From: Bondarzewia mesenterica
Lineage: Eukaryota > Basidiomycota > Agaricomycetes > Russulales > Bondarzewiaceae
Assembly: GCA_004802705.1 (NCBI GenBank)
Contig: SGPL01000164.1
Coordinates: 1 to 59,256, forward strand
DNA: 59,256 nucleotides
Direction: 5' to 3'
How positions within the stretch are numbered: position 1 is the first letter of the stretch; every line of letters begins with the position of its first letter. The notes beneath the pieces were generated by a model, which worked only from the letters and a program-made list of their open reading frames with translations, made no database searches and was not told the DNA's origin. The position numbers were made by a program, and so were the translations under genes. Positions 1-12,211 of the stretch are shown here, one piece after another.

Positions 1-682
1 TCCCTCTGGATCTAGAGAATCAGATGGCGCGGTCGGCGGCCGCATCCACCCGTCCTCTGTGTCTGTTCAGGTCGCGTCCCGTCCTCCCAGATCCCCGCGT
101 TTCGGAGCTCACCCCCAGCCCTAGCCCTGGCCCCCGCATCGTATCGTATCGTATCGTCCGACGAAGGGTCTTTGACGGGGTTGCGCCCGTGTCGGCATCA
201 GATTTCGCAGAACCCGTTTACGCCAGATCCAGAGACGCACCCCGTGGATAAACGTCTCCGTCGTCAATATCAATATCGCGGTGTCGCAAGGCGAGGATCT
301 GCTGGGACCCTTGGCGGGTCGTGTCGTGCCGAGTTGAGGGAGTGATCGGACGCTTGGCTTTTGTGCGCTCGACTGGACCTTGCTTTTCGGTGCTGCTTGT
401 TGGCATCCTCGATTCGTGTTTTCTGGAATTGACGTGGGATCTTATTTTTTATATGCCTCCCGTAACTGACATATGAAGAAGAAGAAGAAAAAAACTCGAA
501 TATGTTCATGAACTCGCTTTCCGAGTCGCTTTGGACATATCTCGATGGACCGAATCCCCCATAATGAAAACATACGCTCAATAGTGAGGCAACTCGGCCG
601 CAAGAGACGGCCGAGAATCCATCATCAGCTCAAGAACTCATACAAACACGCGCACGACCTATCCAACAATCCAACGCATCCC
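1..682. other. No supported gene at left edge
   Basis: I see no protein I can support here. There is a short GTATC-type tandem repeat at about 138-157. The stretch next to 683 should hold the 3' UTR of the minus-strand amidohydrolase gene. Small open frames on both strands lack family signatures. Confidence 0.4.
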
Positions 683-3600
683 TCAATCCTCGTTCAAACG
701 CGGCAACACCTGCGTCTTCCCCTTGACCGGCCACTCCTCGCGCATCGTCTCCGCGTCCCACAGCCTCCCCCCCCTCGCAACATACCGAATGACCTGCGTC
801 CCACGGATGTCGTCCTCGAGCACGTCGAAGCCGGGCGGGTAGACCACGTAGTCCGCGAGCTTTCCGGGCGCGAGCGAGCCGAGCGAACCGAGGATGCCTA
901 GCGTGTCCGCCGCATCGGACGTTGCGGCACGGATCACCTGAGCAAAAAAAAAAAAAGGTGTTCGCGTCGATTAACAACCGCGAAAGAAAAAATAAAATAA
1001 AACTGTGCGACACACCTCGTAATTGGAGAGACCGCCCTGCTTCGCGAACCACATCTCCGCGTGATAGTTCAGGCCGATGGGATTCTCGCCGTGCGCCCCG
1101 ATATGGGCTCGGAGTCCCCGGTGGACCATCTCGGCGGTGGACGCCGACGTGTTGAACAGCGCGTAAGCTGGGAAAAAAAAATGTGAGGACGCGGTTTCGC
1201 AAAATAATAAACGATGAAGACGCCCCGGGNCGGACGTGACAATGGAGTGGGCGTGCCGTCGATTCAGAGATTTCCTGGAGAAGTGTGTGGGGGACGAATC
1301 TACGAAGCCTGCACGATCGGCCGCCGTCAGACGCGTGGACCACGATTTGAGAGAAATGGACATACTTTGGGTTATTGGGGACATCCTCGTTGGCCCAAAC
1401 GAACTGTTCTCCCCAAGCACCGCCATAGTTGACGATGTGCGTGGGGGTCGACCCAGTCCCGCTCTTGGCCCAGAGCGTCAAAACGTCATCATACAACGTC
1501 GGCACAGGGATCGCGTGCTCGACCGTGGTCATTCCTATCCGTATTTGTGACATGTTCAGGTGGGGAGAGAAACAATGAGCAGAAAATGGGACGGCAAACC
1601 ATCGATGATATAAGTTAGATCCCAGTCGAAATTCATGCCCTGATGCCGTGCGCGATCAGCGACTGCCTTCGGCATTGAGCAACAGGTGACCTACTCCTTC
1701 GGGAACACAGAGCATGCTCAGGTCTTGGGCAGCCTTCAAAAGCCTTTGGCGAGCCGCCCTATGGCATACTTGGTCAGTCGACGCCTCAAGGACCGCGACG
1801 GTGCGCACCTGGACGGCAGATTGTAGTTTTTATAGGAGAAGCTCGCCGGCCCGCCTTCCACTTTGATTCTCAGCAGGGCAGAATGCGCCTCCGCGTCGTC
1901 CACGATATCTTGGTGGTACTCGCCTTCACCGGCACCATAAATGATCGTACCAGTCTGGAAAATCCGTGGTCCCAAAAGCTGTCCGCTCTCTACTCGGCTT
2001 CTTTGTGTGAATGTGGTGACGGTGTCTGCGCTAGGACTGGACAGCGATTTGGTCAAGGATAAATTTCAGAGTATTTCAAACATACTTGTGAAGAGTGGTT
2101 ATGCCGTATGCGAGGAAAGCTTGGTGCTCCCACGAGGTGGCCGGATAGAGCTCCCCGAAGCTAGATTCCCAATGTGCGTGAACGTCAATGAACCCAGGGA
2201 CGACGAACCCTGGATCAATGCTGTAAATAACGAGTTCCTTCAAGACAAAACAGATACTCTTACCGCCTTGAGCGTCAATGACCGTGGCATATTGTGGGAT
2301 TACCAAGTTGTGCGTATAGTCAACCGCTTCAATGACACCACCACGCGTTATGAGAGAACCTCCACGAATTGGGGTTTGACCAGTACGACCGCCTCCATAG
2401 TCAAGATAGTAGCGTTTGTTATAACCAAAACGTCAGCGTTTATGGCTTGCGGTTTGGATTTCCGAGCCTGTTCCTTCAACCGTTGAATGTCTGTGGAGTA
2501 ACTGACACGGATTTCTTGCCATTGGACAATCTTCTTATCCCTGATACACGAGTTGCCGAACGTGTTGTTGTCCTTGGCGATCTCGGACGAGCATTCGCTC
2601 AACCGTGCAACCTCCAGGTAATGCAAATAAGGACCTGCAATATGCGATCGGTATGCGGTGGTCAAATGGGAAAGGTATTGACGAATGAACCTACCCAAGG
2701 ACCAGAACACTTTATTCCCATCACGACTCCACGCAATGTCGTGACCCCCATCTAAACTAAGTCTCGCAACGCCCTTCGTCGCGTTCCCAGGTTTTGTCCA
2801 AAGCAATTCTTCTGAATTCGGCTTCGGAGCCCAATAGACTTGGTAAGCTTCGACGAAAGTGACACCATTCATTTGCAGAGTCGTGGCTTGATCAGACAAT
2901 ACCTGCGACACAGCCATCTGCGTCGACATCCTACCCTGAACGATCGTTTGGTGTTTGTAGTCCCCGAACTCGTTCGACCTCCAGCGAGGTCCACCACAAA
3001 GACCCTCCGGCTTTGCTGTACAAGAAGTTTCGCACTCTTCTCAATAAATCTGACGTCGAGCCTGTCATCAAGATCTATTTCTGAGGGCACGAAGTGGAGA
3101 TTATGCACGGTGACCTTGCGCGTGTTGGACGATGGAAGGATAATATCGCCAACATAGATTCCGGGGTTGGCCGTAGCGACAATATTGCCTGTCAGCACGT
3201 CACCAGCAGTCTTGATGAACGCGATTTTCCGTCGGTCGCCAGAGCATTCGCACACGGTTGGGGAATAATATCGCCCCAACGGCAGACCGTCGACCTCGTA
3301 TGCAGCTCCAGACGTCAGGTTGGCAAACTCCAAAGTCGTAAAATTGGTATCGGACCAGCGAGCATGCAGCACGAGGTCGTCTGCTTCGTGGACGAACGTC
3401 GGGGAATAGTACGGCGCATCTGCGTGCAAGGCTGGGATCCTCTTTGCTGGTGGAGAGGACTCAGCGATGTCCTGTATGTATGTCACACCAGCAGCCTGGA
3501 AAACCGTTCTGTTACCCTCTGCATCGACCTTCATCTTCGAGACCGCCCACGCCCGCTGCGTCTCCGCTGTCTCGATACCCGAAATGTTTCTAAATGATTT

Positions 3601-5281
3601 GGCTGTGTTGGCGAGCCGCTTTTCGATGTGGGCAAGAAATGGGATGACTTTCGGAGTTCCTGAGGACACTCTTTCGCCACGGCTGTTGATGGTCAGAGGA
3701 ACATGGTAAATTTTTCCAGCCGCCCAGATAATCACTCCGTCATCTGAGGGCGTGAACGCGAAGGACGGGTATGTTCCCATCGGGGCGCTGACAGTGCTTA
3801 GGTCGTACGAGAGGCCATACCATGCATCATGGATGGTGCCCGTATTAAGATCTCTGGTGATTTCGAAAAATCAGACTCTACTTCGAAAAAAAAAGTACAA
3901 TATATACACTTGCCGGAGTACTAAAGCCTCTTTATCGCGAATGCGACGTACAAAAGCCAGGGTTTTCCCATCTCGCGATAGCTCGGGTCGGCTTGCACCA
4001 CCCGACGACGCTGATACGAGCGTCTCCGTTCTGCCCGTCGTGAGATTCGTGGAGAAAATGGTGTATATGCCTTTGTGCACGTCTAAGAGTGGTTGTGAGT
4101 AAGATGTATTGCCTGCCATTCATCACAAAAACCGACCTTTGGAATAGGTAAACTGTCCGTTGGTATCCTGCACATTTTTAGCATATAAGACAGCATCCTC
4201 TCCTCGCCATATGAATTGCTCCGGTCCGATTTGCTGAGCTCCATAGTCCTCTTTTGACCATCCAGCTGGTAGTGTCCGCCCAACAAGCCTTTTACCACTG
4301 CCGGACGCAATTTCAGCATTGCCGTCAAAAGAAGGCACTTCATACTCCCAGCCTTCCCCAGCACCAAGACTGCGTGAAGAAGTGTACCACTTCGTTGCGA
4401 TGACCTTCGAACCCGACGGATGGAAACGTGCATCCGAGACCCAACGATACGTTTCGTTCGTTACCCGTCGAGCTACGAAATCAAGTCAGTTATCAGCACG
4501 TCCAGAACGTGCTACTACAGTAGACTCACCTCCAAATCTGCCCTCTCGGAGCAACCTCCTCCTCTTCCTCTCAGGCGTCTCTTCCAGACCCCTGACTAGC
4601 ATGTCCTCGTCCACGTCCTTCGCATCCAAAGCCGTTCGCAGGTCATCCCGCACATCATCATTGTCATCGGGCCGGACATTCTCTTGCTTACAACCTGCCC
4701 ATTTTTTTGACCCATATGTTCTCAACACCCAATTCTGCATCACTCCTAAACACGATCTTGTCTCCAGCAGGCGAAAAGTGAGGGTCTGAATCATGAGGTA
4801 CGCCCAACAAGACAGGAAACGCGACCACGACCTTGTGGGGAAGGGACTTTTCTACGTTGGTGTATACTTCGGAAGGTAAGCAGTAGATGTCGCCAACTAT
4901 GTCAAAGATGATGTCTCCCGACTTAGGATTCACGTCCAAGCGGAGCCAGGTCCCTTCCTCCACGTCGTACTTGAGCAGGCGAGGGTAACTGAAGTTAACG
5001 GAAATATCCCAGGGCGTGGGTGGGCGGATTGGCCATATATCATCTTTCCATTCACTAGCCGGATCACTAGCAGTGTGTATCGGTCGAAGGATATTGGCAG
5101 AACGCTGCGAAGTAAAGAGGCTCCAAGGCGAAAAGAGAACCACTGATAACACCAGCGCTGTAGAAATCAGTAGCAATAGCCTGAGAGCGCGAAAAAAGTC
5201 GTGTATGAGATCTTCTGCCAGCCTTCGGCGCCGGACAGTATCCAGGGAGAACATTTGTGAGAACGCCAATTGACTTGGCAT
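683..5281 (-). CDS. Membrane-anchored beta-propeller amidohydrolase (spliced)
   Basis: A large multi-exon gene read from 5281 down to the stop at 683. The N-terminus has one hydrophobic segment at roughly residues 33-55 (LLLLISTALVLSVVLFSPW), so it is probably a type II membrane protein. A long region of TolB/PD40-like propeller blades follows, with phrases such as DPHFSPAGDKIVF, RPELSRDGKTLAFVRR and PSFAFTPSDDGVIIW. The C-terminal half is a metal-dependent amidohydrolase: GFIDVHAHW (about 2170-2190) carries the HxH metal motif, GMTTVEHAIP and AHIGAHGENPIGLNYHAEMW follow, and the end has the usual SLAPGKLADYVVYPP. The family hydrolyses amide bonds in small cyclic or peptide-like substrates; the substrate is unknown. 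The frame shifts by one base near 2385-2398 between NATILTM and GGRTGQTPIRGG. An N at 1230 lies close to an exon end that I could not place exactly. Confidence 0.85.
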
Positions 5282-5614
5282 CCTTTGTGGTCATTGTCGA
5301 GTCGAGCAACACGAATAAATGACGAGGCGAAACGTCCCTAGACGAACTGAGTGCCACTGAGTGATTCGCCGTGGCCCGTCAGTGCCAGGCGACTCATGAG
5401 AACGGCGCCGGCTTGCTTACAACTGGTCGATAACAAGGAAATCAAACGGAAATTATACACAGAGAAAGGAGGGCTTAATTTAAAACAAGTTTGACCACGC
5501 ACTACTTATGATACATGACCGCCAAAACACATCATGAATGCAGATATTATACCGGCTCCGGTTCAAGATACTCTGTATGTACACCACGGTCTACAGCAAA
5601 AAAAGACCCGAATA
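5282..5614. other. Intergenic gap
   Basis: Upstream of the amidohydrolase start (5281) and downstream of the nucleotidyltransferase stop (5615), both minus-strand genes. It should hold the promoter of the former and the 3' UTR of the latter. No further gene seen. Confidence 0.5.
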
Positions 5615-8600
5615 TTATTTTTCCAGCATTTTTCCACTTAGTATACGAATAGTATCATGGGCAGAGAGGCGAGGTGGCTGTTCTTTGTTTTCAGGTGCAG
5701 GAGCCTGTTGGACAATTTTCACTTTCCATTTTTGCCTCTTCTGGGGGAGATTGACCATATCCTTCCAGGTCATCCCGCAATTAAGCATCACGGAGATCCG
5801 CTGGCAATCGGCATGAAAACGTTGAACGACACGAGGGCTGATGTTCCCAGTCACATTCTATGAGCGGATCCGTCAACATCGACTTCTATGGGGGTACACA
5901 GATTAGATCACTCACTTTGGTGACAATGAACGGATCTGCGACACATAGCTCGTTATGAGCCCACGCAGAAGGCTGCAATTCAAAGACATCATCTTCACCG
6001 GCGTCTGCGAAATCGAGAGACCCTGCTACCGCGTCTCGATCTTCCGCGTCCATCGCCGTAGGTCCCCACAACCCAAAGCCAACTTCATCAATAATTGGCT
6101 CCTTCTCGACTGCGAAACATATTTGAAAGCTATTTGAGCGAGAGCTCACCGTCATGATGAAGAAACAATCACCTGGTTGTGAGGGCGGTGAAAAAATCGA
6201 GATCACAGGAGGCTGGACTAGTTTCGGGATCAAACCACCGTGTCGGATGCTCATGACAGTTGTGGCGTATTGGTGTCCTTGTCCCCAATATCTGACGATA
6301 TGGTCAGCTACAAATGATGGAATTCGTGAAGACGCCGGAATACTCACTGGAACCATTTCATGATAGCTTCGGGCAAGTCGATGATATTTGGAGCCTTCCA
6401 GTCATTTTGAGGCTGCCATCTAACAATGCATTTCATACGCGATCCGTTCTTTTTCCTCAACCAAAAGACGTCCCCGTCTGATTCCGCATTTGATGTCGAG
6501 CTTTGTAGATTGGGCAGGTGGCCTTCGTTCTACGACGATATTAGCATTTCCTTGTAAATTCCGTAAGATATACAGACCTGAAGCATCCCAATGGTCATCA
6601 ACGTGAGTGCATAGCTGCTGAAGGAAACTTCGCCACTCCGAACGCTCGATTTGTTATATCCAAGACGTCTGGCCCATTGCTTAATGGCCTTTATCAATGG
6701 ACGAAGGACAGGATGTAAATCACAATAGTGTCTGATGAGTCGGGTGTTCATGACACCCAATTGGTCGTTGACATTGATGTCGCAATTTATTCCCGTGGAG
6801 GTATCTTGAAACTTGACTGTCCAGAATAGATCAAGCAAGAAAATGCGGCCGGAGAAATGGGAGAAACATACCGATGGGTACAGTCGCTTTAGGTATTTTG
6901 TCGATGACTTTGAATCCCGCCCGACCTAAAACTCTTGCGACCTTGCTTTATAGAAGACGGTCCGTTAAGGACAATATGCGCTAGACGTTATAATGCTCAC
7001 TTTATGTTGTACACATCTGGCAAGGAAATCAATTGTTTGTTTCGGGATGCGGCGTATTGCACTCAAAACTTACCTGGCAATTTCTTCAAGTCTACGTCTG
7101 GAGAAAATCCCTGAGGTCTGTCAGGATCCTGGTAAGTTGACGAGTAAGACCGTGGTTACAGCCTGCAGTGTGATATTTGGAAGTACACTAGACCACTCAC
7201 AATGAGCACTAAATCGAGGTCGCTTGTTGGGGAAGCAACTCCATATTGAGTACTTCCAAAACTCGTGACACGATATTTTCTTCCGAAGGCTTTTTTGATG
7301 GCCATGGTGACGGAATTTATTGTTCTGGTGCGCAGCTTATGTGCAGGTGACGGCGAACCTGGGTCCTGCATAAAACGCAAAGGTTTAGCAATGAATGCCA
7401 TGAATTTAAAACAACGGGATTGATATGTGGATCATTGCGAGCTGGAACGATAACTGCCACTGACCGGGAACGAAGGTTTATCTTTCCATAAGTTGGTGCT
7501 CGTGTGAATTGATCTTTTTTGAACGCTCGGCGTCGGAATACTGGTCGTCGGAACACTGGTCATCGTTACTCTCGGCGTCGGAACACTAGTCTTCTTTACA
7601 GTCGGCGTCGGGGCGCTAACCACTGGAACACTAGTCGTTTGAACACTCTGAGCAGAATCCGCCGCAAACGATGATTGCAGTGGTGGTGATTTTAGAAGAA
7701 TCGGATTGGTGATAGCCATGCCAATTTGATTGCTCCATTTTCCAACTCGTGGCGGTGTTATGTGATGTCCAAAGATGCTTGGCAAAGGAGCACGATCATG
7801 CAGCTGGGGACCGCATGTCTGTGCCATCACATGAAGACGATTCAGGGCAGAACGGGAAGTGACATGGGCATGGTTCTGTGGGAATTCAACAGCAGAACAG
7901 GAAGTATGCATGAGCGCGAGAGTATCGATATTTACAAATAATGATCTTACTGACATGTGTCGGAACAAATGGATCTTGAACGACAAGCTGATGTCGATGC
8001 CAAATTCCGAAAGCTTCGTTCGCCATGTCCGCTCTGTCAGGTGGATGTATCGAAATAACCTTTGTACGTTCCCTCCGCTGACGTTGCGTTTGGAACTTTT
8101 TGGAAAAGACCCAACTACAGATGTAAAGATTTAACTTTGCATGTGCACAATGTTCGAAACAAAGGACTGGCATGAATCTCACCTGAGAAACTGGCCAAAC
8201 ATCTTTCCAACCTTGAAATCGCGGGACGGCTCAGGGTGTGAGTTGAAAGAGACTTGAAGCGACATGGCGGTCATACTGGTACTCTTAGTTCTGATGTGGT
8301 AGCGGTGATGTGGTACCCAAACATAAGGATTATCTGACTGAGATGGCCCAGTCGCCTCCGTGGACTGTGGACTATGCGGAAGTTGTAAGGAAGGGAGTTC
8401 CAAATGCTCCTAATTAAAATTGTAAGCTATAGAAACGCTTATTCACTTTGTACAAACCTGAAGAAACTTGATAGTCATCATTGTTATGACCAACGGAGGA
8501 ATATCGATAATTCCCCATGACCGTACCCATATGTAGAGGAGACTGACCAGCCGGTAGATGGCAGGGCTTATCGTTCCATAAGCGTTCAGCAGGTGCACCA

Positions 8601-9439
8601 AAGGTTGAACGGTAGGCCCGGGTAAGGTGAGGCTGAACTGCAACGGTGTTCGAGCATAAAGCGTGGGTGGATATACAAAACCACGCAAGTGTTGCTGGGG
8701 ATAATTGGGCCATGGGACTCCTGCCAAGTCTTCTATCGAGTAGTGTTGAGAACCGTCCACAAAATGAAGGCGTTGACGACGTAAAATCGACGGATCTTGA
8801 AATGAGCCATCGAAGCCTTTTTCCTGAAGCAATGTCGCCATTTCGCTGTGCAGAAATTTTCAATTTTTAAAATTGATAGCATGCAATTAGCGCGGCATAA
8901 CCACCTTGGGCTGTAAACTGTTGGAAGATGTGAAAAATCGCTAGTGGGAGGCAGTCCTTTTGGATGCTTCTTGTCCTGGCAGGCAGCATGGTCAGCGGTA
9001 AGTAACACAAACACCAGATCTCCACGCAGGTCTCACTCACCACAATGACCAGTTCCAAAGGTGCCGCATCCAAGTCAAGAGCATACTTATTCATGCTGAT
9101 GTCCTCTACGTCAAAATCATTCCCCACGGAGTGTTGAATTATACGGCGAATTTGATCACGAATTTCCTTGCGCTCCTGCAGTCGTGGGCCGGCAATGGAA
9201 AAGGACTAACCGAAGAGCAATTCTATCTATAACTTTAAAGCACAAAAAATGAACTGTTTACGCACATTGATAATAAATCCAACGTCCTGATCCACCCACT
9301 TGTGCCACTTTGGCTGAAATCTGAGTATTTCCTTCCTAAGTCTCCATTTCTGTTTTTCGTTTAGGGCCGGGATATATGGTTCAAACAGCTGCTGCTTGGC
9401 TCTGGAGGATGATGTCGAGAGCAAGCGAGCAAGCCGCAT
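5615..9439 (-). CDS. Tandem Cid1/TUT-like nucleotidyltransferase, first module degenerate
   Basis: Family members add U or A to RNA 3' ends. Read from 9439, the exons give two consecutive nucleotidyltransferase plus PAP-associated modules. Module 2 (about 7380-5615) is intact: FGSTQYGVASPTSDLDLVLI holds the GS motif and catalytic DxD (Asp codons 7219-7221, 7213-7215), and GINCDINVND holds the third Asp (6779-6781). It continues with an RxLGYNK..SYALTLMTI helix region and HNELCVADPF. Module 1 (about 9440-7760) aligns without gaps, but the DxD is PxE (ISMNKYALDLDAAPLELVIV) and the third Asp is Ser; it ends with RHQLVVQDPF. A linker with SVPT-type repeats joins the modules. The splice phases fit: HV plus NHAHVTS into module 1's tail, and KPSFP plus DPGSPSP into module 2. 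The Arg/Ser-rich start MRLARLLSTSSSRAKQQL could be a mitochondrial signal, but the ATG directly follows a CTATAG acceptor-like sequence, so an upstream exon is possible. Two adjacent genes remain a less likely alternative. Confidence 0.85.
7505..7660 (-). repeat. Coding repeat in TUTase linker (SVPT-type)
   Basis: A GGCGTCGGAACACTRGTC-like unit recurs imperfectly about six times on the plus strand. In the minus-strand protein it encodes a Ser/Thr/Val/Pro-rich linker (TTSVP, SAPTP, KTSVPTP, MTSVP, TSIPTP) between the two modules. It is likely flexible and a site of length variation. Confidence 0.7.
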
Positions 9440-9849
9440 CTATAGCAAAACAAGCACCCCGTTGTAGCCGAGCGGGAAAGGTGAATGAGTGAAGCAATGT
9501 GCCGAATAACCAGGTGGCGAGACAGGAGGACGGCTGAGATGCCAGGGCAGCTACAATACAGCAATGTCGTGTTTCCAACGTGTTAGTAGCCGGACGAATT
9601 TTGTAGATTGAGCCATCGCGTTATGTTCTCAGAAACTTCAATCTCCGATAAGCCTTCACAAGAGCACGATTATGCCTGATTATGCGCACCTTGAAGTCGA
9701 GCTACATAAGGCTACATCCCTGTACAGGGACGGAGTTCAAAATAACTCTAGGTTCGACTACACTTTCTCAAGAGGAATCGGACTTGTCCAAAATTTTACT
9801 TTCTTCTTGTTATTCTGCCGGTCAGACTCGTCATATTTCCAAGTCTGAA
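9440..9849. promoter_or_regulatory. Divergent intergenic region, TUTase / eIF3L
   Basis: About 410 nt lie between two divergent starts, so both promoters should be here. No clear TATA element was identified. A tRNA A-box-like string near 9464 has no matching B box. Confidence 0.4.
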
Positions 9850-12211
9850 ATGGCTCAACAACGGATGGCTCTCTGGGCTGCAGAGGAAATAGAGGAGGAC
9901 TTGCACGATGTCGACGTCAATCTTGCAATAGGAAATTACGGGCAAAATGGAATGTACGATGACGGTGAGCTCTGTTCCTCGCTACCTCATATATCATTGA
10001 GGAGGTTGAATGCCTTCCGAACAGCCCAATCGCGCATAAACGAAGCTACGCTCTTGGCCGTGCAGCAGCAGATGGCTCAGCAGGCTGCCTTTGCCCAGAT
10101 CCCTGATGTCGTCAAGCGGGTGAGGGCATACTTACGACATATAAGCACTGGTGACTGAACATTTTCGGGACAGTTCATCGTGCATTTTCACCAGGCCGTT
10201 CTGGAAAATAACCTTGCTGAGATAACGGTTGCGTATGAGAGTGGGTGGAATCGCTTGACGGAAAAATACTACGCGAAGACCGAGTGGCCGGAAGCAGAGG
10301 TCATCGCACCACTCGTCAACGATGGTACGTCTTATTCTTTTGTCTGTCTCATCTGATTTAGCCGACAATCAAGATTAGACCAGCTCTTCCTAATCCTCTA
10401 TCGGGAATTATACTACCGTCATGTCTACTCTCGCCTACAGCCGAATATCGATGACCGCTTCCACTCGTACGAGAATAGCTGCGAACTTTTCAACTACCTT
10501 CTCAGTAGGTTTTATGACTACCTCCATCTTGACGGGACTCGATCAGATGGTCTGTTCTATAGATTCCGATGGACCAGTTCCACTTGAGCTACCAGAGCAA
10601 TGGCTATGGGACATCGTCGACGAGTTCATTTACCAATTTCAGTCCTTTTGCGTATGGAGGGCAAAGGTAAAAACGAAAACGGATGAAGAGCTGCTGATGC
10701 TGGCGGACGGTAGTCAGGTATGTCAAGTAACGTTCTTCAACTTCCACTCATTTAGAGCCCCGAGTAGGTCTGGAGTGCCTACAGCGTGTTGAACGTTTTG
10801 TACTCCCTTATTCAAAAATCAAAAATCAACGAGTATATCGTGGCGCAGCAAAGAGGAAAATCTGAAGACGAAATAGCGTCAGTACCGTCATTCTACCGTA
10901 ATTTAGCTTGCTGACAATCACAAAAGTGAGATTGTCGGCGAGTTTGGTGTTCGCCCATTGTACCGTATGCTGGGATACTTCAGCATAGTGGGTCTCCTGC
11001 GTGTCCATGTCCTTTTGGGCGATTTCACATTGGCATTGAAAGTAATGGAGAATGTGGAGCTGAACCAAAAGGCACGTATTTTTCTTTGTGACCATCGATG
11101 AAAAGCTGACGATTAGTATAGGCACCATTCACTAGGGTGACAGCGTGCCATGTCGCCACCTACTATTACGTTGGTTTCTGCTACATCATGCTTCGGCGAT
11201 ATCCAGATGCAATTCGTGCCTTTGTCTCTATCCTTAATTTCATTCTACGGATGAGACAGTATCATACGAGAAGTTACCAGTATGATCAGGTATCAGTTCA
11301 CTTTTATGTGTAGTAACAAACTCGTTTGCTCACATAATACATCAGATAAACAAGACCGCCGACCGGATGTATGCATTGTTCGCAATTTGCAATGCCTTGT
11401 CTCCCAGCCGCCTGGACGACAACATTGCGAACATAGTTAAAGACCGGTATGGAGAGCAATTTGCCAAAATGTCGCGGGGGTGCGTCTCCACCTGGTTTAT
11501 ATCCACCACGTATTCTGACCGCTTTAAAGGGAGGAAGGTATACCTGCCTTCGAAGAGCTTTTCAATTATGCATGCCCGAAGTTCATCTCGGCCAATGCGC
11601 CTCCTTACGAGGAATCAGAACAGCTCGCAGCGTATGTCGAGGCGGCGCCTGTTGAACCACAACAGCGACATCTTTCGTTGTTCCTATCTGATGTTCGCGC
11701 ACAAGCGGCGGTCCCAACATTGCGCAGCTTTCTCAAGCTGTACACCTCGCTGGACGCCAGCAAGCTTGCGGGCTTCCTGGACGCGGACGAGGAGGAGATG
11801 GTGCAGCAGATGATGGCGGTCAAAGCTGCCAGCCGGTGCGTCAGCCGCGTTGGTAGCGAGAAGGGCCTTTTGGAAGGGCAAATGATATCAACGAGTGATC
11901 TCGATTTTGTCATCGATGAGGTGAGTGCTTTTTATTTCTCGACTCACTTGTAATTCGTTAACTGACGGATAATGTCTTACAACAACCAGAATATGGTGCA
12001 CATCTGCGAATCGACAGTCGGTCGTCGGTTCGCGGGGTGGTTCATCCGCAACACTGAGCACGCACAACGTGTGCTTGATGGCCTGCGGAACAGCCCGTTG
12101 CCGATTGCGCAGAAGGCGCCGGCGCAATCAGATGCTCAGGAAACGGAGACGAAGTCCGCACCGCAAGGTCAAAAGAAAGTTGCTTGGGGAGGTGCAAAGT
12201 CTACCGCGTGA
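9850..12211 (+). CDS. Translation initiation factor eIF3 subunit L (spliced)
   Basis: A PCI-type subunit of eIF3, which recruits the 43S complex to mRNA in the cytoplasm. The exons give [80 protein letters not shown] and [20 protein letters not shown], all matching eIF3L. The PCI region lies in the second half ([20 protein letters not shown], later [20 protein letters not shown]). The C-terminal tail is charged and disordered and ends [13 protein letters not shown] chose ATG 9850 ([17 protein letters not shown]) because upstream in-frame sequence does not look like protein. There are about ten exons with short introns and no frame breaks. Divergent from the TUTase gene. Confidence 0.93.

Noticed and set aside
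24..581. Small coding frames on both strands at the left edge
   Set aside because: Arg/Pro/Ser-rich translations with no start context, splice signals or family signature.
7505..7660. CRISPR-like array
   Set aside because: The repeats are imperfect, closely packed without unique spacers and lie in a coding frame of a eukaryotic gene.
5615..9439. Two separate adjacent TUTase genes, the second starting at an ATG near 7830-7986
   Set aside because: The exon carrying that ATG also continues module 1 in phase, contains the helix homologous to module 2's C-terminus, and splices in phase into module 2. One gene is simpler, though only RNA data can settle it.
9455..9480. tRNA A-box-like string TAGCCGAGCGGG
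   Set aside because: No B box follows within tRNA range.
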